Of a stretch of 64,000 nt of DNA, positions 55,741 to 64,000 are shown one piece after another. The stretch is from positions 31,461,088 through 31,525,087 of the forward strand of contig CM061919.1 of NCBI GenBank assembly GCA_031002005.1. Reading direction: 5' to 3'. Position numbers and translations under genes: made by a program. The stretch is from Vandiemenella viatica (lineage: Eukaryota > Arthropoda > Insecta > Orthoptera > Morabidae). The first letter of the stretch is position 1; every line of letters starts with the position of its first letter. The notes beneath the pieces are model-generated. The model searched no databases. It saw nothing but the letters and a program-made list of their open reading frames with translations, and was not told the origin of the DNA.

Positions 55741-57655
55741 TGAGAGGATTATATGTCCTCGGGATACCCTTTGGGTCTTTAATGCATGCCATTTTTGATT
55801 CATCTGCCTTTAGGGGCCTTTTCCAACCCTAATAGTGAAGTTATAACTTCAAGCCGATTGCAGTAGTTCTAGATTTATCATGCTGAAAGCGTGTTGGAAT
55901 CCCCATTTATTTTTAATGCCAACTGTTTCCATATTTCCGATCTCGTTAATTCAGTAGAAGTTCCAACTGTATCGTTAGGTAAACTGTAACCGAAATATGT
56001 ACAAAATTACAAAACCAAGATTATGAACACTACATAATAACAACTCTAGTTAAATAGCTGCAAAGAAATGAATTGCCACAACACTGTGTCCATGCAGTCA
56101 CTTTTGATGGGCTTAGACGCTATTACTATCTACTATATAATTTTCTAAGCTCACACACTCACCTCGATAGCTATTGGCTGGAGAACGGCGTCACGTGTCA
56201 GCCTTCACTCGCAATTTCACAGCCACCAGAGATACCATTAGAAGAAATTTGAGGTTAAGTACAAAATTTAATATCTAAGCAACTGCTATCAAATTAATTG
56301 TTATAATACATTCATTAAGTTTGCTTTTCATAGCATCTCATAGTTTAAAAAATATCAACAAACTTTACGGCTGAAAAAGCGTGAAACTGCTTTTCAGTAC
56401 AGTGTTACTAATGAAAGCAACATAAAAAACCTTTAAAAATTTAAATTACTCATGGTCTCTGCTGTAAGCACAAATTCCAATTGTCATTTCGACCTCAGCT
56501 AAATTTCAATTTAGTTAAAATTTTCACTAATGATGTTGCTTGATCAAAGTTTATACATTCCGATTTATTTGCTTTTATGCATTTAAATAACAACTTTCGT
56601 AAATGATCTTTTTTCATGTTCGCTGTATGTGAGTTATTAGGTTGTTTAAAGTGGATACCAGACTAAATATGTTACCAAATCGAGTATTCTGATAATTCAT
56701 TTCGTCAGAGTTGCTCAACTGTTTAGTAATCTGAAATCTGTATTAAGTTCTCTGGCTGTTACAGACACTATGAATAGAGATTGCATTATAAATGGCAAGC
56801 CTCAATTAAAAAAAAAAAAACAATGTGATGCTTTCAAACAAAAAAGGAATTCTTCAAATTTTGGGGAGTGAACTTTAAGGGTTGAATACAAGTCAAGTTT
56901 GTATTTCAGCAAGTTCAAGTCTACGACCTCTGAAACAATTGTACGATAGCACAATCATCCCTGTCTGTGTTTAATAACTACATCTATTAATACTTCTGAG
57001 TTCTTCATTCTCGAGAGATTTTACTCACCCCAAGGGTGAAATACAGTAAAGTTCGTACTTGGTTAGATCAGGTCATAATGTTTGACCATAAAAACTGGAA
57101 CTATTCTAGACCCGTGACAATTCACAATAAATGGTCACAGCTTACATTAGTAATACTATAAAATTTCAGTTACTTTTGAAAGTGATGATATGGTGCATGA
57201 TGAACAAATTCAGGAAGTTCTACTCCTCCTCAAGAATTTAACAATATTAAGGAGCACAAGGTGGTGTTTAGTTGTAAATACAAGAAAATTTATACTAGAA
57301 AACAAAAAGGATACTACAAGATGTGCTACTATTTCCTTTCCTCAAAATTATTCTCAATTGGTTAACTGTACTTTAATTATAATGCAGCACATGATCTGGT
57401 GGCAGTTCCCCTATACTCCCGTGTTTTCCCTTTCTTTTACCAGCCTATCTTTGAAAAATTATTTATTTATCTTCTAAACATTCTCTAAATCAATTTTTAT
57501 CACTTTTTTTTATTTTCTTATTCTTACCCAAAACTAACATTTCCACTTATACTGTTTTTGCACCAACTCTGCTCTGATTGTAACTGTCAAACCCAACATT
57601 GATGTTACTGTGTTAAGTGGTTGTGCCTATGCAAGTTCAATATATATATATATAT
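55741..57655. other. No gene seen
   Basis: AT-rich DNA without recognisable motifs. A 95-codon plus frame at 57190-57477 has no family resemblance. Confidence 0.4.
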
Positions 57656-57659
57656 ATTT

Positions 57660-57892
57660 TTAACTAGTGGCTTTACACCTCATTTACGCCATTAGAGGTG
57701 GGATGGGACTTGGGACAAGGAATGGGAAGGAATTAGGCCGTGGCCTTTTGAAGGAAGTAGTCCAGCATTCGCCTGGAGTCATTTGGGGAATCCACGGAAA
57801 ATCCAATCTGAATGCCCAGACCTGGATTTGAACTGATATCCTCCCGAATTCGAGGCCACAGCGTTAATTGCTCACCCACCACACTTGGTCAC
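57660..57892 (-). mobile_element. tRNA-derived SINE, copy 2
   Basis: Aligns with 47883-48137 in the same orientation. The B box is GTTCAAATCC (57833-57824), the A-box region is GTGGTGGGTGAG (about 57882-57871) and GAGCAATTAACGC is shared. Body blocks such as GGGACAAGGAATGGGAA (plus strand) match. The two copies differ by perhaps 20 percent, so the family is old or has subfamilies. Confidence 0.75.
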
Positions 57893-58656
57893 ATTTTTCT
57901 GTTTTCATGCATAAGGGAACAGCTTGAAATAGTGTTTTTTTTTGGTCTCTTCAAACCAAGGTAAGTGACGAGTCAATCTTATTTTTCCTTCCCATATCAA
58001 TATTTCCTCTCAGTATTTCTTCCAGCTCCATTGTTACTGACATATTAACAACGTAAGGGATCTTTGAGATGCATGGAAAAACATGATGATAATGTGTGTG
58101 CTAGAAGGACTGCTGGCAATAATTTGATTCATGGGTCGTTACTAGTGACAGAAGGTATACAAGAAAACCAGTCAGTGGGTGGTACTGATTGAGTGTGGTG
58201 TTTGTCCATAGGTGGCATTCAGAACACGGAGGCGTGACAATCATACATGACAATACGGGATCCACAACAGCTTCCCATACTGTGGATGGGGTCATCCAGA
58301 GTGACTTGTGGTAATGCATCATATTGCTGTACAAATGCCTATTGAAGCTCAATGATAGTCCATGGTGGTAGTTTTAGAGCAGCATTCCTTTGGTTTAGAA
58401 AGTCCCAGCATATTCAGTCTGATTTAAGTCTGGGAAGTGAGGTGGCACTGCTCTAGACGTGTGATGTCCTTATCCACCGAGCCAGCCCCGTGTTGGCGGC
58501 ATTAATATCCAATTAGATGAAACCCGTGTCAATATCCACCGTGAAAAGAGCACACATACTTTTGAAGATTGTCAGCTTTATAAACAGTAGCCATCAAAGT
58601 ATCCATAGGGAACAAACACAGTGGGTAACATAATGTGAGCCCAAATGAGAACACTG
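57893..58656. other. Unassigned DNA; insertion site of the LTR element
   Basis: An 83-codon minus frame at 58352-58101 is unrecognised. The last four bases ACTG (58653-58656) are the left target duplication of the following LTR element. Confidence 0.4.
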
Positions 58657-59331
58657 TGTAACATAACCGTTGAAATTACGGATATAATTTTAGTATAAAT
58701 TGTGATCTGAGAAGTAAATGTAATGTCTTTGGTGTTGAGCGATTACTTAGCGCGCTTTGAAAACAGTCTTGTATTGGCGATGGTAGAGTAAGCTACGGTC
58801 AGCGAGAGCTTATATGCCGCGGCCGGGAGCATGTGTGTGTGCGTGTCGCTTAACCGAGGCTCAGAGTTGTAAGACATTGTGTGGACATTCTGAAGGTATT
58901 TTTGTGGACTATGAAGGTTATTTTGAATGAACTGGTTTCCCATAAACTGTGTATGTGGAACTGCTATTGATTTGGATCACGTCGATTGTGTAATAATTAA
59001 TTACGGGGCTTGTATTGAATGTTACAATCCTTGATTATCCTCGAACCTGCATTCTTTGGAGAAGAAGTTTAGTTTTAAGTATCTGCTGGCTTGCTTAGAT
59101 ATTTGTAGTTTCGGAGGAATAAATGTGAGTGAACTGTGAAAGCTGAATTGCTGTGTATTTCTCAGTACTTGCTTACTTGTTTTCTCTGACTACAATTCTA
59201 GTTTATCTAACTAGTAAAGATCAGCAGATTGGCGACCGCACGGCTGACCGAACATTTTTATTTATAATTGATAAGTGATAATTAATCTAGAGCCCCAACA
59301 AGTACTACGCCAAGACGACTGTGAGCTTGCA
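58657..59331 (+). repeat. 5' LTR (675 bp)
   Basis: Starts TGTAACATAACCG, ends GAGCTTGCA. It contains GGAATAAATG at about 59113 (polyadenylation-signal candidate) and an internal TGGCGACCGCACGG about 100 bases before its end. TATATGCCGCGG near 58810 may include promoter sequence. Confidence 0.95.
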
Positions 59332-59350
59332 TGGCGCCTCAGTGACAGGA
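59332..59350 (+). other. Primer binding site
   Basis: TGGCGCCTCAGTGACAGGA starts at the first base after the LTR. The older copy has TGGCGACTCAGTGACAG in the same place. The primer tRNA was not identified. Confidence 0.85.
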
Positions 59351-59599
59351 CGTGTGGTTAAATAGGCATCTGGAGGAGAAATTAACTTTCAATTCCAGAG
59401 CATACACACGAGGATAAAGAGGACAAAGGATAAATTACGGCGAAGTGAGAATAAAGTGACAATTAGGCGCGAAGACGACAATAGTCAAAGTGGAAGATAT
59501 AACACTACAACGACACGAGGCAGTGAGTCAAAGACGGCGAGCGAAGATAATCTACTCTGAGACCAGTGAAGGTAGCGCATGAACTCGACGAGCATTTCC

Positions 59600-59760
59600 G
59601 AGCGGAGCCGAGAGCAGCCGAAGGGAGCCGAGCCGGAGCAGCCGACACGAGCGGAGACGAGAGCAGCCGAAGGGAGCGGAGCCGGAGCAGTCGACACGAG
59701 GGTGGCCGAGACCAGCCGAAGGAAGCCGAGCCGGAGCAGCTGATTCGAGCCAACCGGCGA
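59600..59760 (+). repeat. 49-bp GC-rich leader repeats
   Basis: Three tandem copies of a unit near GAGCAGCCGAAGGGAGCCG, then AGCCGGAGCAGCCGACACGAG, start at about 59612, 59661 and 59710, exactly 49 bases apart. Fragments of the motif (CAGCCGAGCTGAGCCGAGCAG) continue to 59785. A related zone lies in the older copy near 2880-2970. An 86-codon frame crosses it but is composed of the repeat. Confidence 0.85.
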
Positions 59761-60161
59761 CCAGCCGAGCTGAGCCGAGCAGACCTGACTGAAGACACCA
59801 AAGCTAAGTGCGCAAGTTGCTGCTAGCGAGCTGCTGCGAAGCGTCTTTTCCTATCTGTTCCGTTCCTTTAATATTTTTTCCTATAATTTCGAGTCGCACA
59901 TAGGAAGGAAAACCGAGTTGAGTTTTTCTCTCCTTTTTGCCCATTCCTTTGTCATTCTGGTGACACTTACCGCATGTTGACGCAGCACGAGTAGTTGGTT
60001 TCAGTTTGCATGCATTTAATTCTGATATGTTGATTGAGTTTCATGAATAGCAACGTTGTATTTGGTTTGTTTTGCTGTGAATTGAAGGGGGGGAAGTAAA
60101 GCAACTGAGTTATTATCATAATTGCATTTTCCCATTGGATTTGTAATATAAACTTACTGAA

Positions 60162-60995
60162 ATGGGTGAAGAGACGGAGCCAAAAATGGCTGAAATGCTG
60201 GCTAGGTTGATGGAGGAGCTTAGGGACTCTCATGACAAACTTGATTCTAAATTTGAAACCCTTAAGGACTCTAATGATAAACTTCGTTCCGAGCTTAGGA
60301 ACTCTAATGATCAACTTCGTTCCGAATTTGGAACCCTAAACGAGAATTTTGATTCGAAACTTGATTCCAAATTTGAAACCTTTAATGGTAGACTGGAAGT
60401 AATGGAAAGGGACGCAGAAGTTCGTCACGATAGCTTAGTCAAGGAGCAGAAATTGCACATTGCGGAGTTAGAGAGAAAACTCGAAGAGTATAGTGTTAGG
60501 TGTATTGGTCGGACGGAGGAGTTGTCCTCTCAAGTTTCCGAGTTAAAACAACAGGTTGAGCAGGAAACGAGTGGTTTGCGCCAGGATACCGGTGCCTTAC
60601 AGGCGCAATATTTACAGTTAATGGAAAAAAGCGACAGTCAGAGCCACCGCGTAGGGTGCCTTGAAGATCAGATGCAAACATTTCAGGGTAATGTACAACG
60701 GAGCTATGCAGAACTGAAGAGTGAGGTCAAAGGGCTGGCAGCGGACGTGGAAAAGGTTTATGAAAATGTTGAGAAGGCGAAACTCCATACCCCTCTAGTG
60801 GTGAAACAAGAACTAGTAAAACAAGTCCCCAATGTAGTGAGGGAAGAGCTTGTCAAGTACCAAGAAATTATAAAGACTTCAGCTTTTCCAGTTAAAGTCA
60901 ATGATGAGAAGATAGATTGGGAGGAATTTTCCGGAAAGAATTGTATACATCCTGTAAAGTTCATTAGAATTTTGAAAATTTCGCACCTTTCCTGA
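60162..60995 (+). CDS. gag-like: Gag N-terminal coiled-coil domain (first frame segment)
   Basis: 277 codons from ATG at 60162 (context AAATGG, a good start). After MGEETEPKMAEML come repeated units DKLDSKFETLKDSNDKL, DQLRSEFGTLNENFDSK and ETFNGRLEVMERD, then a long Glu/Lys/Gln-rich helix (AELERKLEEYS, SSQVSELKQQVEQ). A coiled coil is predicted over most of residues 10-230. Near residue 250 a VNDEKIDWEEFSGKN block begins what looks like the gag core. The frame is lost at about 60975 by a shift, giving stop TGA at 60993. The start is preferred because the older copy starts at the equivalent MGDETES. Confidence 0.8.
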   Translation: MGEETEPKMAEMLARLMEELRDSHDKLDSKFETLKDSNDKLRSELRNSNDQLRSEFGTLNENFDSKLDSKFETFNGRLEVMERDAEVRHDSLVKEQKLHIAELERKLEEYSVRCIGRTEELSSQVSELKQQVEQETSGLRQDTGALQAQYLQLMEKSDSQSHRVGCLEDQMQTFQGNVQRSYAELKSEVKGLAADVEKVYENVEKAKLHTPLVVKQELVKQVPNVVREELVKYQEIIKTSAFPVKVNDEKIDWEEFSGKNCIHPVKFIRILKISHLS

Positions 60996-61674
60996 TGGCT
61001 AGCGAAGAAAATAAAATTAGAATGGTAATTAAACATTTGAGAGGAGAACCTCGTCTTTGGGCTGATCAATTCGAAGACCGTTTGAAACGTTTGCTCAGTT
61101 TAAAACAGATTTTTTAAACCTATACTGGTCAGCAGAAAGACAGATTGCAGTGAAATCCGAATTAATGTTGGGCGAGCATTACGATCAGAATAAAGAGACA
61201 CAAACTAATTTTTTTATGAGGTGTTACTCATCTTGTAGGTACCTAGATCAACCTCACAGTGAGGAAGAATATGTTAAAATTATTGCGGCTCGCCTACCCG
61301 AACAAACGCAATTTATTCTCACCAGCCATAAAATATGTTCAATTAAGGATGCCATAGACATGTTGGGAAGGTTGGATGTCCAGGAGGAGAGGATGAGGAG
61401 AGACAAGTCGAAGTTTCAGAATGGTTATAGACACTTTCAGGATAGGCGTACACGGGGAGGCGGTTACTGGAGAGAAGAAGGAAGGAATAACCGACAACAA
61501 CCGGTAAATACATATCAACACGGGGTCAGCCAGAGAAACACTTTTGAGCCGAATAACCAAGCGGTAGAGGCAGAAACTAATAATCAACACCAACGGTACC
61601 ATGACAACCAACCTCATAACAGAGAACAGAGGGTAGCCACAGTAGCTGCGAGTGGTGAAAATTGTTTAAACTAA
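60975..61674 (+). pseudogene. gag-like: Gag capsid-like region (frameshifted, two segments)
   Basis: The first segment (about 60978-61118) reads PFLMASEENKIRMVIKHLRG and EPRLWADQF. A second shift near 61075 leads to the frame containing FETFAQFKTDFLNLYWSAER, which runs open to TAA at 61674. It contains LMLGEHYDQNKETQTNFFM and EEEYVKIIAARLPEQTQF, the helical pattern of Gypsy-type gag (about 150 residues). An Arg/Asn/Gln-rich tail follows (DRRTRGGGYWREEGRNNRQ) in place of a CCHC knuckle. Gag here cannot be translated in one piece without two recodings, which is surprising beside near-identical LTRs. Confidence 0.75.
61665..61671 (+). promoter_or_regulatory. -1 ribosomal frameshift slippery heptamer T_TTA_AAC
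   Basis: In the gag frame the codons are TGT TTA AAC TAA, so TTTAAAC has exactly the X_XXY_YYZ phase of -1 slippery sites, and the stop follows at once. Slipping back one base continues as CTA ATT TCT into the frame open to 62324. Four bases downstream a 7-bp stem TTCTGCC/GGCAGAA (61676-61682 with 61703-61709) could act as the stimulatory hairpin. LTR elements commonly use such a site to make Gag-Pol. Confidence 0.75.
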
Positions 61675-62324
61675 TTTCTGCCACTGTCGCGGCCTCATCA
61701 GGGGCAGAACCGGTTAAGAGGCCAAATGCGGACGTAATTTCACAGAACGGAAGCGGAGGATTGAGGAAGAAGAAAATTCAGGAAGAAGTTTTTATTTTTG
61801 ACACTATATTAGGTAATGTTTTAAAGGATGAAGTTGAAGTAAATTGTAAAAGTATTATGGTTGCGGAAACAGACGTTCAAGGGTGTCAGGAGGGATTTGT
61901 GGAAGACGATATAAAAGAGAAATCTTTTGAAGTGGAGGGATTTTTATCTGTAAATACAGGAGAAGTAAAGTTGGATAGAATCAAGGCAGCACGACAGCCA
62001 TATGGCGTTGACAATAGTGACGGGAGCGGGAGCAGTGGCCGACAGTCGGCGCGTACTAGCGTGTACCGGAGCACTGTTGGAACCTGTGCCAAAAAAGTTT
62101 TGACCGCCGCAACACTGGCGAGTGCGGAAAAACAAGCGAGCGAGTTAGGTCACTCACTCGGAAGCAATAATTTAGCTGAATCAGTCATTTTTGATGGCGG
62201 AAGATATGAAGAAGTAACTGGTAGACAAAAACCTTTTCAATTTGTAGATGAAGAAATTAAATTGACAGAAAATCTATACGGTGGAAAATTAATGAGGAAA
62301 ATAAAATTGACAGAAAGTCTATAA
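61671..62324 (+). CDS. -1 frame extension ORF (unknown function)
   Basis: 218 codons are open in the -1 frame. It starts LISATVAASSGAEPVKRPNADV, then a conserved acidic block (KIQEEVFIFDTILGNVL), FLSVNTGEVKLDRI, AARQPYG, a Ser/Gly-rich stretch and VIFDGGRYEEVTGRQK. It has no DTG/DSG protease motif and no YxDD box. The block order is shared with the older copy at 1.6-2.4 kb, where an extra 26-residue segment lies between two EV dipeptides. It may be the remaining N-terminus of Pol joined to its C-terminus by deletion, or a protein peculiar to this family. Confidence 0.65.
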   Translation, partial: LISATVAASSGAEPVKRPNADVISQNGSGGLRKKKIQEEVFIFDTILGNVLKDEVEVNCKSIMVAETDVQGCQEGFVEDDIKEKSFEVEGFLSVNTGEVKLDRIKAARQPYGVDNSDGSGSSGRQSARTSVYRSTVGTCAKKVLTAATLASAEKQASELGHSLGSNNLAESVIFDGGRYEEVTGRQKPFQFVDEEIKLTENLYGGKLMRKIKLTESL

Positions 62325-62928
62325 GGTGGAAGACGGAGGAAGGTGATCGAACAAGTATCAATTTTCCCGATTGTGACCAGACTAAGAAAATAAGTAATCC
62401 TGTCCTGTTATTTTCATATTTTATTTCTTATGTCTTTTTCAATTATCAATCCTTTTTCTGAGAGAAGATCTCTGTACCACTATAAACCCTACTTTTCCCT
62501 TACCTTCGAAGACGCGAGCAGTAATGTAGTAGCACGAAGAAGTGTGGTAAAGTGAGTGAAGTGACGCGTGTGACGTGATGCTTAAAGCAGAAAAGTGTAC
62601 AGGTCATTGACCTGTGTGTAGCTGGTGTTTACATTGAAAGCAATGGTTTTGACAGCAAGCTGTCAACTTGCTATTGAATACTAATTCATGTCCTTTCTTT
62701 TTCTATTTTGTGTTCAGTGTTTTTTTTTTTTCCTTTCTTATGTTTACTGTTTCTGATATGTCTGGTGTGTAATATTTTTCTTGTATGTTTGTTGAACTTA
62801 ATATGTATTTGCTTCTGTTATTGTAAGTGTAAGCAAGCAGCCACGCAGACTTAGCGTTGTGTTTGGTAATATGTATTGGTATGTGCCCATGTTTCTATGT
62901 AAATGTTAACAGAAGTGGTCTGTAATGA

Positions 62929-62962
62929 CGAAAGTTGGTACCTTTTTCAATGCCAACTTTCG
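62929..62962 (+). repeat. 3' UTR hairpin 1
   Basis: CGAAAGTTGG (62929-62938) and CCAACTTTCG (62953-62962) form a perfect 10-bp stem with a 14-base loop, about 100 bases before the 3' LTR. Confidence 0.8.
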
Positions 62963-62975
62963 CCACATTCCAACC

Positions 62976-63064
62976 GGGGGAGTGTGACATAACAGTTTTT
63001 TTTTGATAATTGATCAATTTTATCTGAAACCAGATCAATTATCACAAGGTTGTTAGTTAGGGAG
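62976..63064 (+). other. Duplicated purine tract/LTR-start-like unit and second hairpin
   Basis: GGGGGAGTGTGACATAACAG (from 62976) resembles the real junction TAGGGAGTGTAACATAACCG (63058 onward). Between them GATAATTGATC (63005-63015) and GATCAATTATC (63033-63043) form a perfect 11-bp stem. The true LTR start at 63065 is fixed by the 5' LTR and the target duplication. Confidence 0.7.
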
Positions 63065-63739
63065 TGTAACATAACCGTTGAAATTACGGATATAATTTTA
63101 GTATAAATTGTGATCTGAGAAGTAAATGTAATGTCTTTGGTGTTGAGCGATTACTTAGCGCGCTTTGAAACAGTCTTGTATTGGCGATGGTAGAGTAAGC
63201 TACGGTCAGCGAGAGCTTATATGCCGCGGCCGGGAGCATGTGTGTGTGCGTGTCGCTTAACCGAGGCTCAGAGTTGTAAGACATTGTGTGGACATTCTGA
63301 AGGTATTTTTGTGGACTATGAAGGTTATTTTGAATGAACTGGTTTCCCATAAACTGTGTATGTGGAACTGCTATTGATTTGGATCACGTCGATTGTGTAA
63401 TAATTAATTACGGGGCTTGTATTGAATGTTACAATCCTTGATTATCCTCGAACCTGCATTCTTTGGAGAAGAAGTTTAGTTTTTAAGTATCTGCTGGCTT
63501 GCTTAGATATTTGTAGTTTCGGAGGAATAAATGTGAGTGAACTGTGAAAGCTGAATTGCTGTGTATTTCTCAGTACTTGCTTACTTGTTTTCTCTGACTA
63601 CAATTCTAGTTTATCTAACTAGTAAAGATCAGCAGATTGGCGACCGCACGGCTGACCGAACATTTTTATTTATAATTGATAAGTGATAATTAATCTAGAG
63701 CCCCAACAAGTACTACGCCAAGACGACTGTGAGCTTGCA
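63065..63739 (+). repeat. 3' LTR (675 bp)
   Basis: Aligns to 58657-59331 throughout. The only differences seen are one A fewer in the GCTTTGAAA run and one T more in the AGTTTTT run. Confidence 0.95.
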
Positions 63740-63743
63740 ACTG

Positions 63744-64000
63744 GCACCGTTATGTCAGTCTCTTTCCATAATATTGGTAGGATTTAATATGTTACTGGGT
63801 TACACTAGATGAGCAGACGGTGAGAGTCTCTCTCCAACTAAACTGGGACTCTCAGTGACCAGGACACTAACCTACTATCCTTGGCTACAATCATGGTGAG
63901 CAAGCACCACATTCAATGAACTATGTGATGCTTTGGTGTAGTGGGGTGCTGAGCTTACAGAGCAGCCTCTCAAAGCTTTGATGGGAGATGCATGTTGCAG
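63744..64000. other. Right flank, no gene seen
   Basis: Continuation of the insertion-site DNA after the ACTG duplication (63740-63743). No feature recognised. Confidence 0.5.

Larger units (their letters stand above)
58657..63739 (+). mobile_element. Very young pol-less LTR retrotransposon with frameshift signal (5.08 kb)
   Basis: Two 675-bp LTRs (TG...CA) appear to differ only by two one-base length changes. ACTG duplicates flank them exactly (58653-58656, 63740-63743). The 3.7-kb interior holds a primer site, a GC-rich repeat leader, a gag with two frameshifts, a -1 frameshift site and a 218-codon downstream frame, then a long 3' UTR with hairpins. No protease, reverse transcriptase, RNase H or integrase sequence exists in any frame I read. 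It must have been mobilised by another element's enzymes. An older relative lies at 1592-3720. Confidence 0.95.

Noticed and set aside
59232..59250. TGGCGACCGCACGG as primer binding site of the young LTR element
   Set aside because: Both LTRs continue identically for about 100 bases beyond it to GCTTGCA, and the ACTG duplication fixes the border there. TGGCGCCTCAGTG at 59332 is the real site.
59566..59826. 86-codon Arg/Glu/Ala-rich frame and opposing minus frames
   Set aside because: They are produced by the 49-bp GC-rich repeats in the leader, not by a gene.
62983..63000. TGTGACATAACAG as start of the 3' LTR
   Set aside because: The 5' LTR has no matching upstream sequence, and the target duplication places the start at 63065.

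Overview
This is eukaryotic, AT-rich, intergenic-type DNA from a large arthropod genome. An insect is likely, and an orthopteran such as a locust or grasshopper is my best guess, made only from the mix and density of elements. I found no convincing host gene, no rRNA or tRNA gene and no CRISPR array. Almost everything recognisable is a transposable element or its wreckage, so the window reads as layers of insertions.

Layout. 0-3.7 kb: two LTR retrotransposon 5' parts on the minus strand. The first has an open gag-like frame running off the left edge; the second is a gag relic related to the element at 58.7 kb. 5.1-9.0 kb: a near full-length but broken CR1/jockey-like LINE. 9.6-14.5 kb: a second broken LINE (plus), split by a 5'-truncated minus-strand LINE with an open 660-codon frame, a 6-bp target duplication and a TGTAGA-type tail. 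14.6-15.3 kb: Helitron helicase relic. 15.7-18.7 kb: a foldback element, then an array of about 12 copies of a 147-bp satellite, itself broken by an RTE-like LINE. 18.7-22.7 kb: mostly unassigned, with one possible Helitron-type repeat. 22.7-25.1 kb: RTE-like LINE. 25.2-29.7 kb: CR1-like LINE split by a 2.7-kb LTR element without pol. 30.6-37.7 kb: degraded errantivirus-like element (gag, protease, linker, env) lacking reverse transcriptase and integrase. 38.7-50.0 kb: LINE split by an 8.9-kb hAT transposon, which carries a PIF/Harbinger element with a MADF-like ORF, a SINE and other unassigned DNA. 50.5-55.1 kb: more CR1-like LINE copies, one with a 5' inversion. 57.7 kb: second SINE copy. 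58.7-63.7 kb: a very young LTR element.

The most interesting object is the element at 58657-63739. Its two 675-bp LTRs appear to differ only by two one-base indels, and it has a perfect 4-bp target duplication. It nevertheless has no protease, reverse transcriptase or integrase. Its interior carries a GC-rich 49-bp leader repeat and a coiled-coil gag broken by two frameshifts. A canonical T_TTA_AAC slippery heptamer sits directly before the gag stop codon, and the -1 frame beyond it is open for 218 codons. The -1 product has no domain I recognise, but it is shared with the older copy at 1.6-2.5 kb. The second pol-less LTR element (25761-28505) also encodes a coiled-coil gag-like fragment. Together they suggest pol-less LTR families that depend on proteins from other elements.
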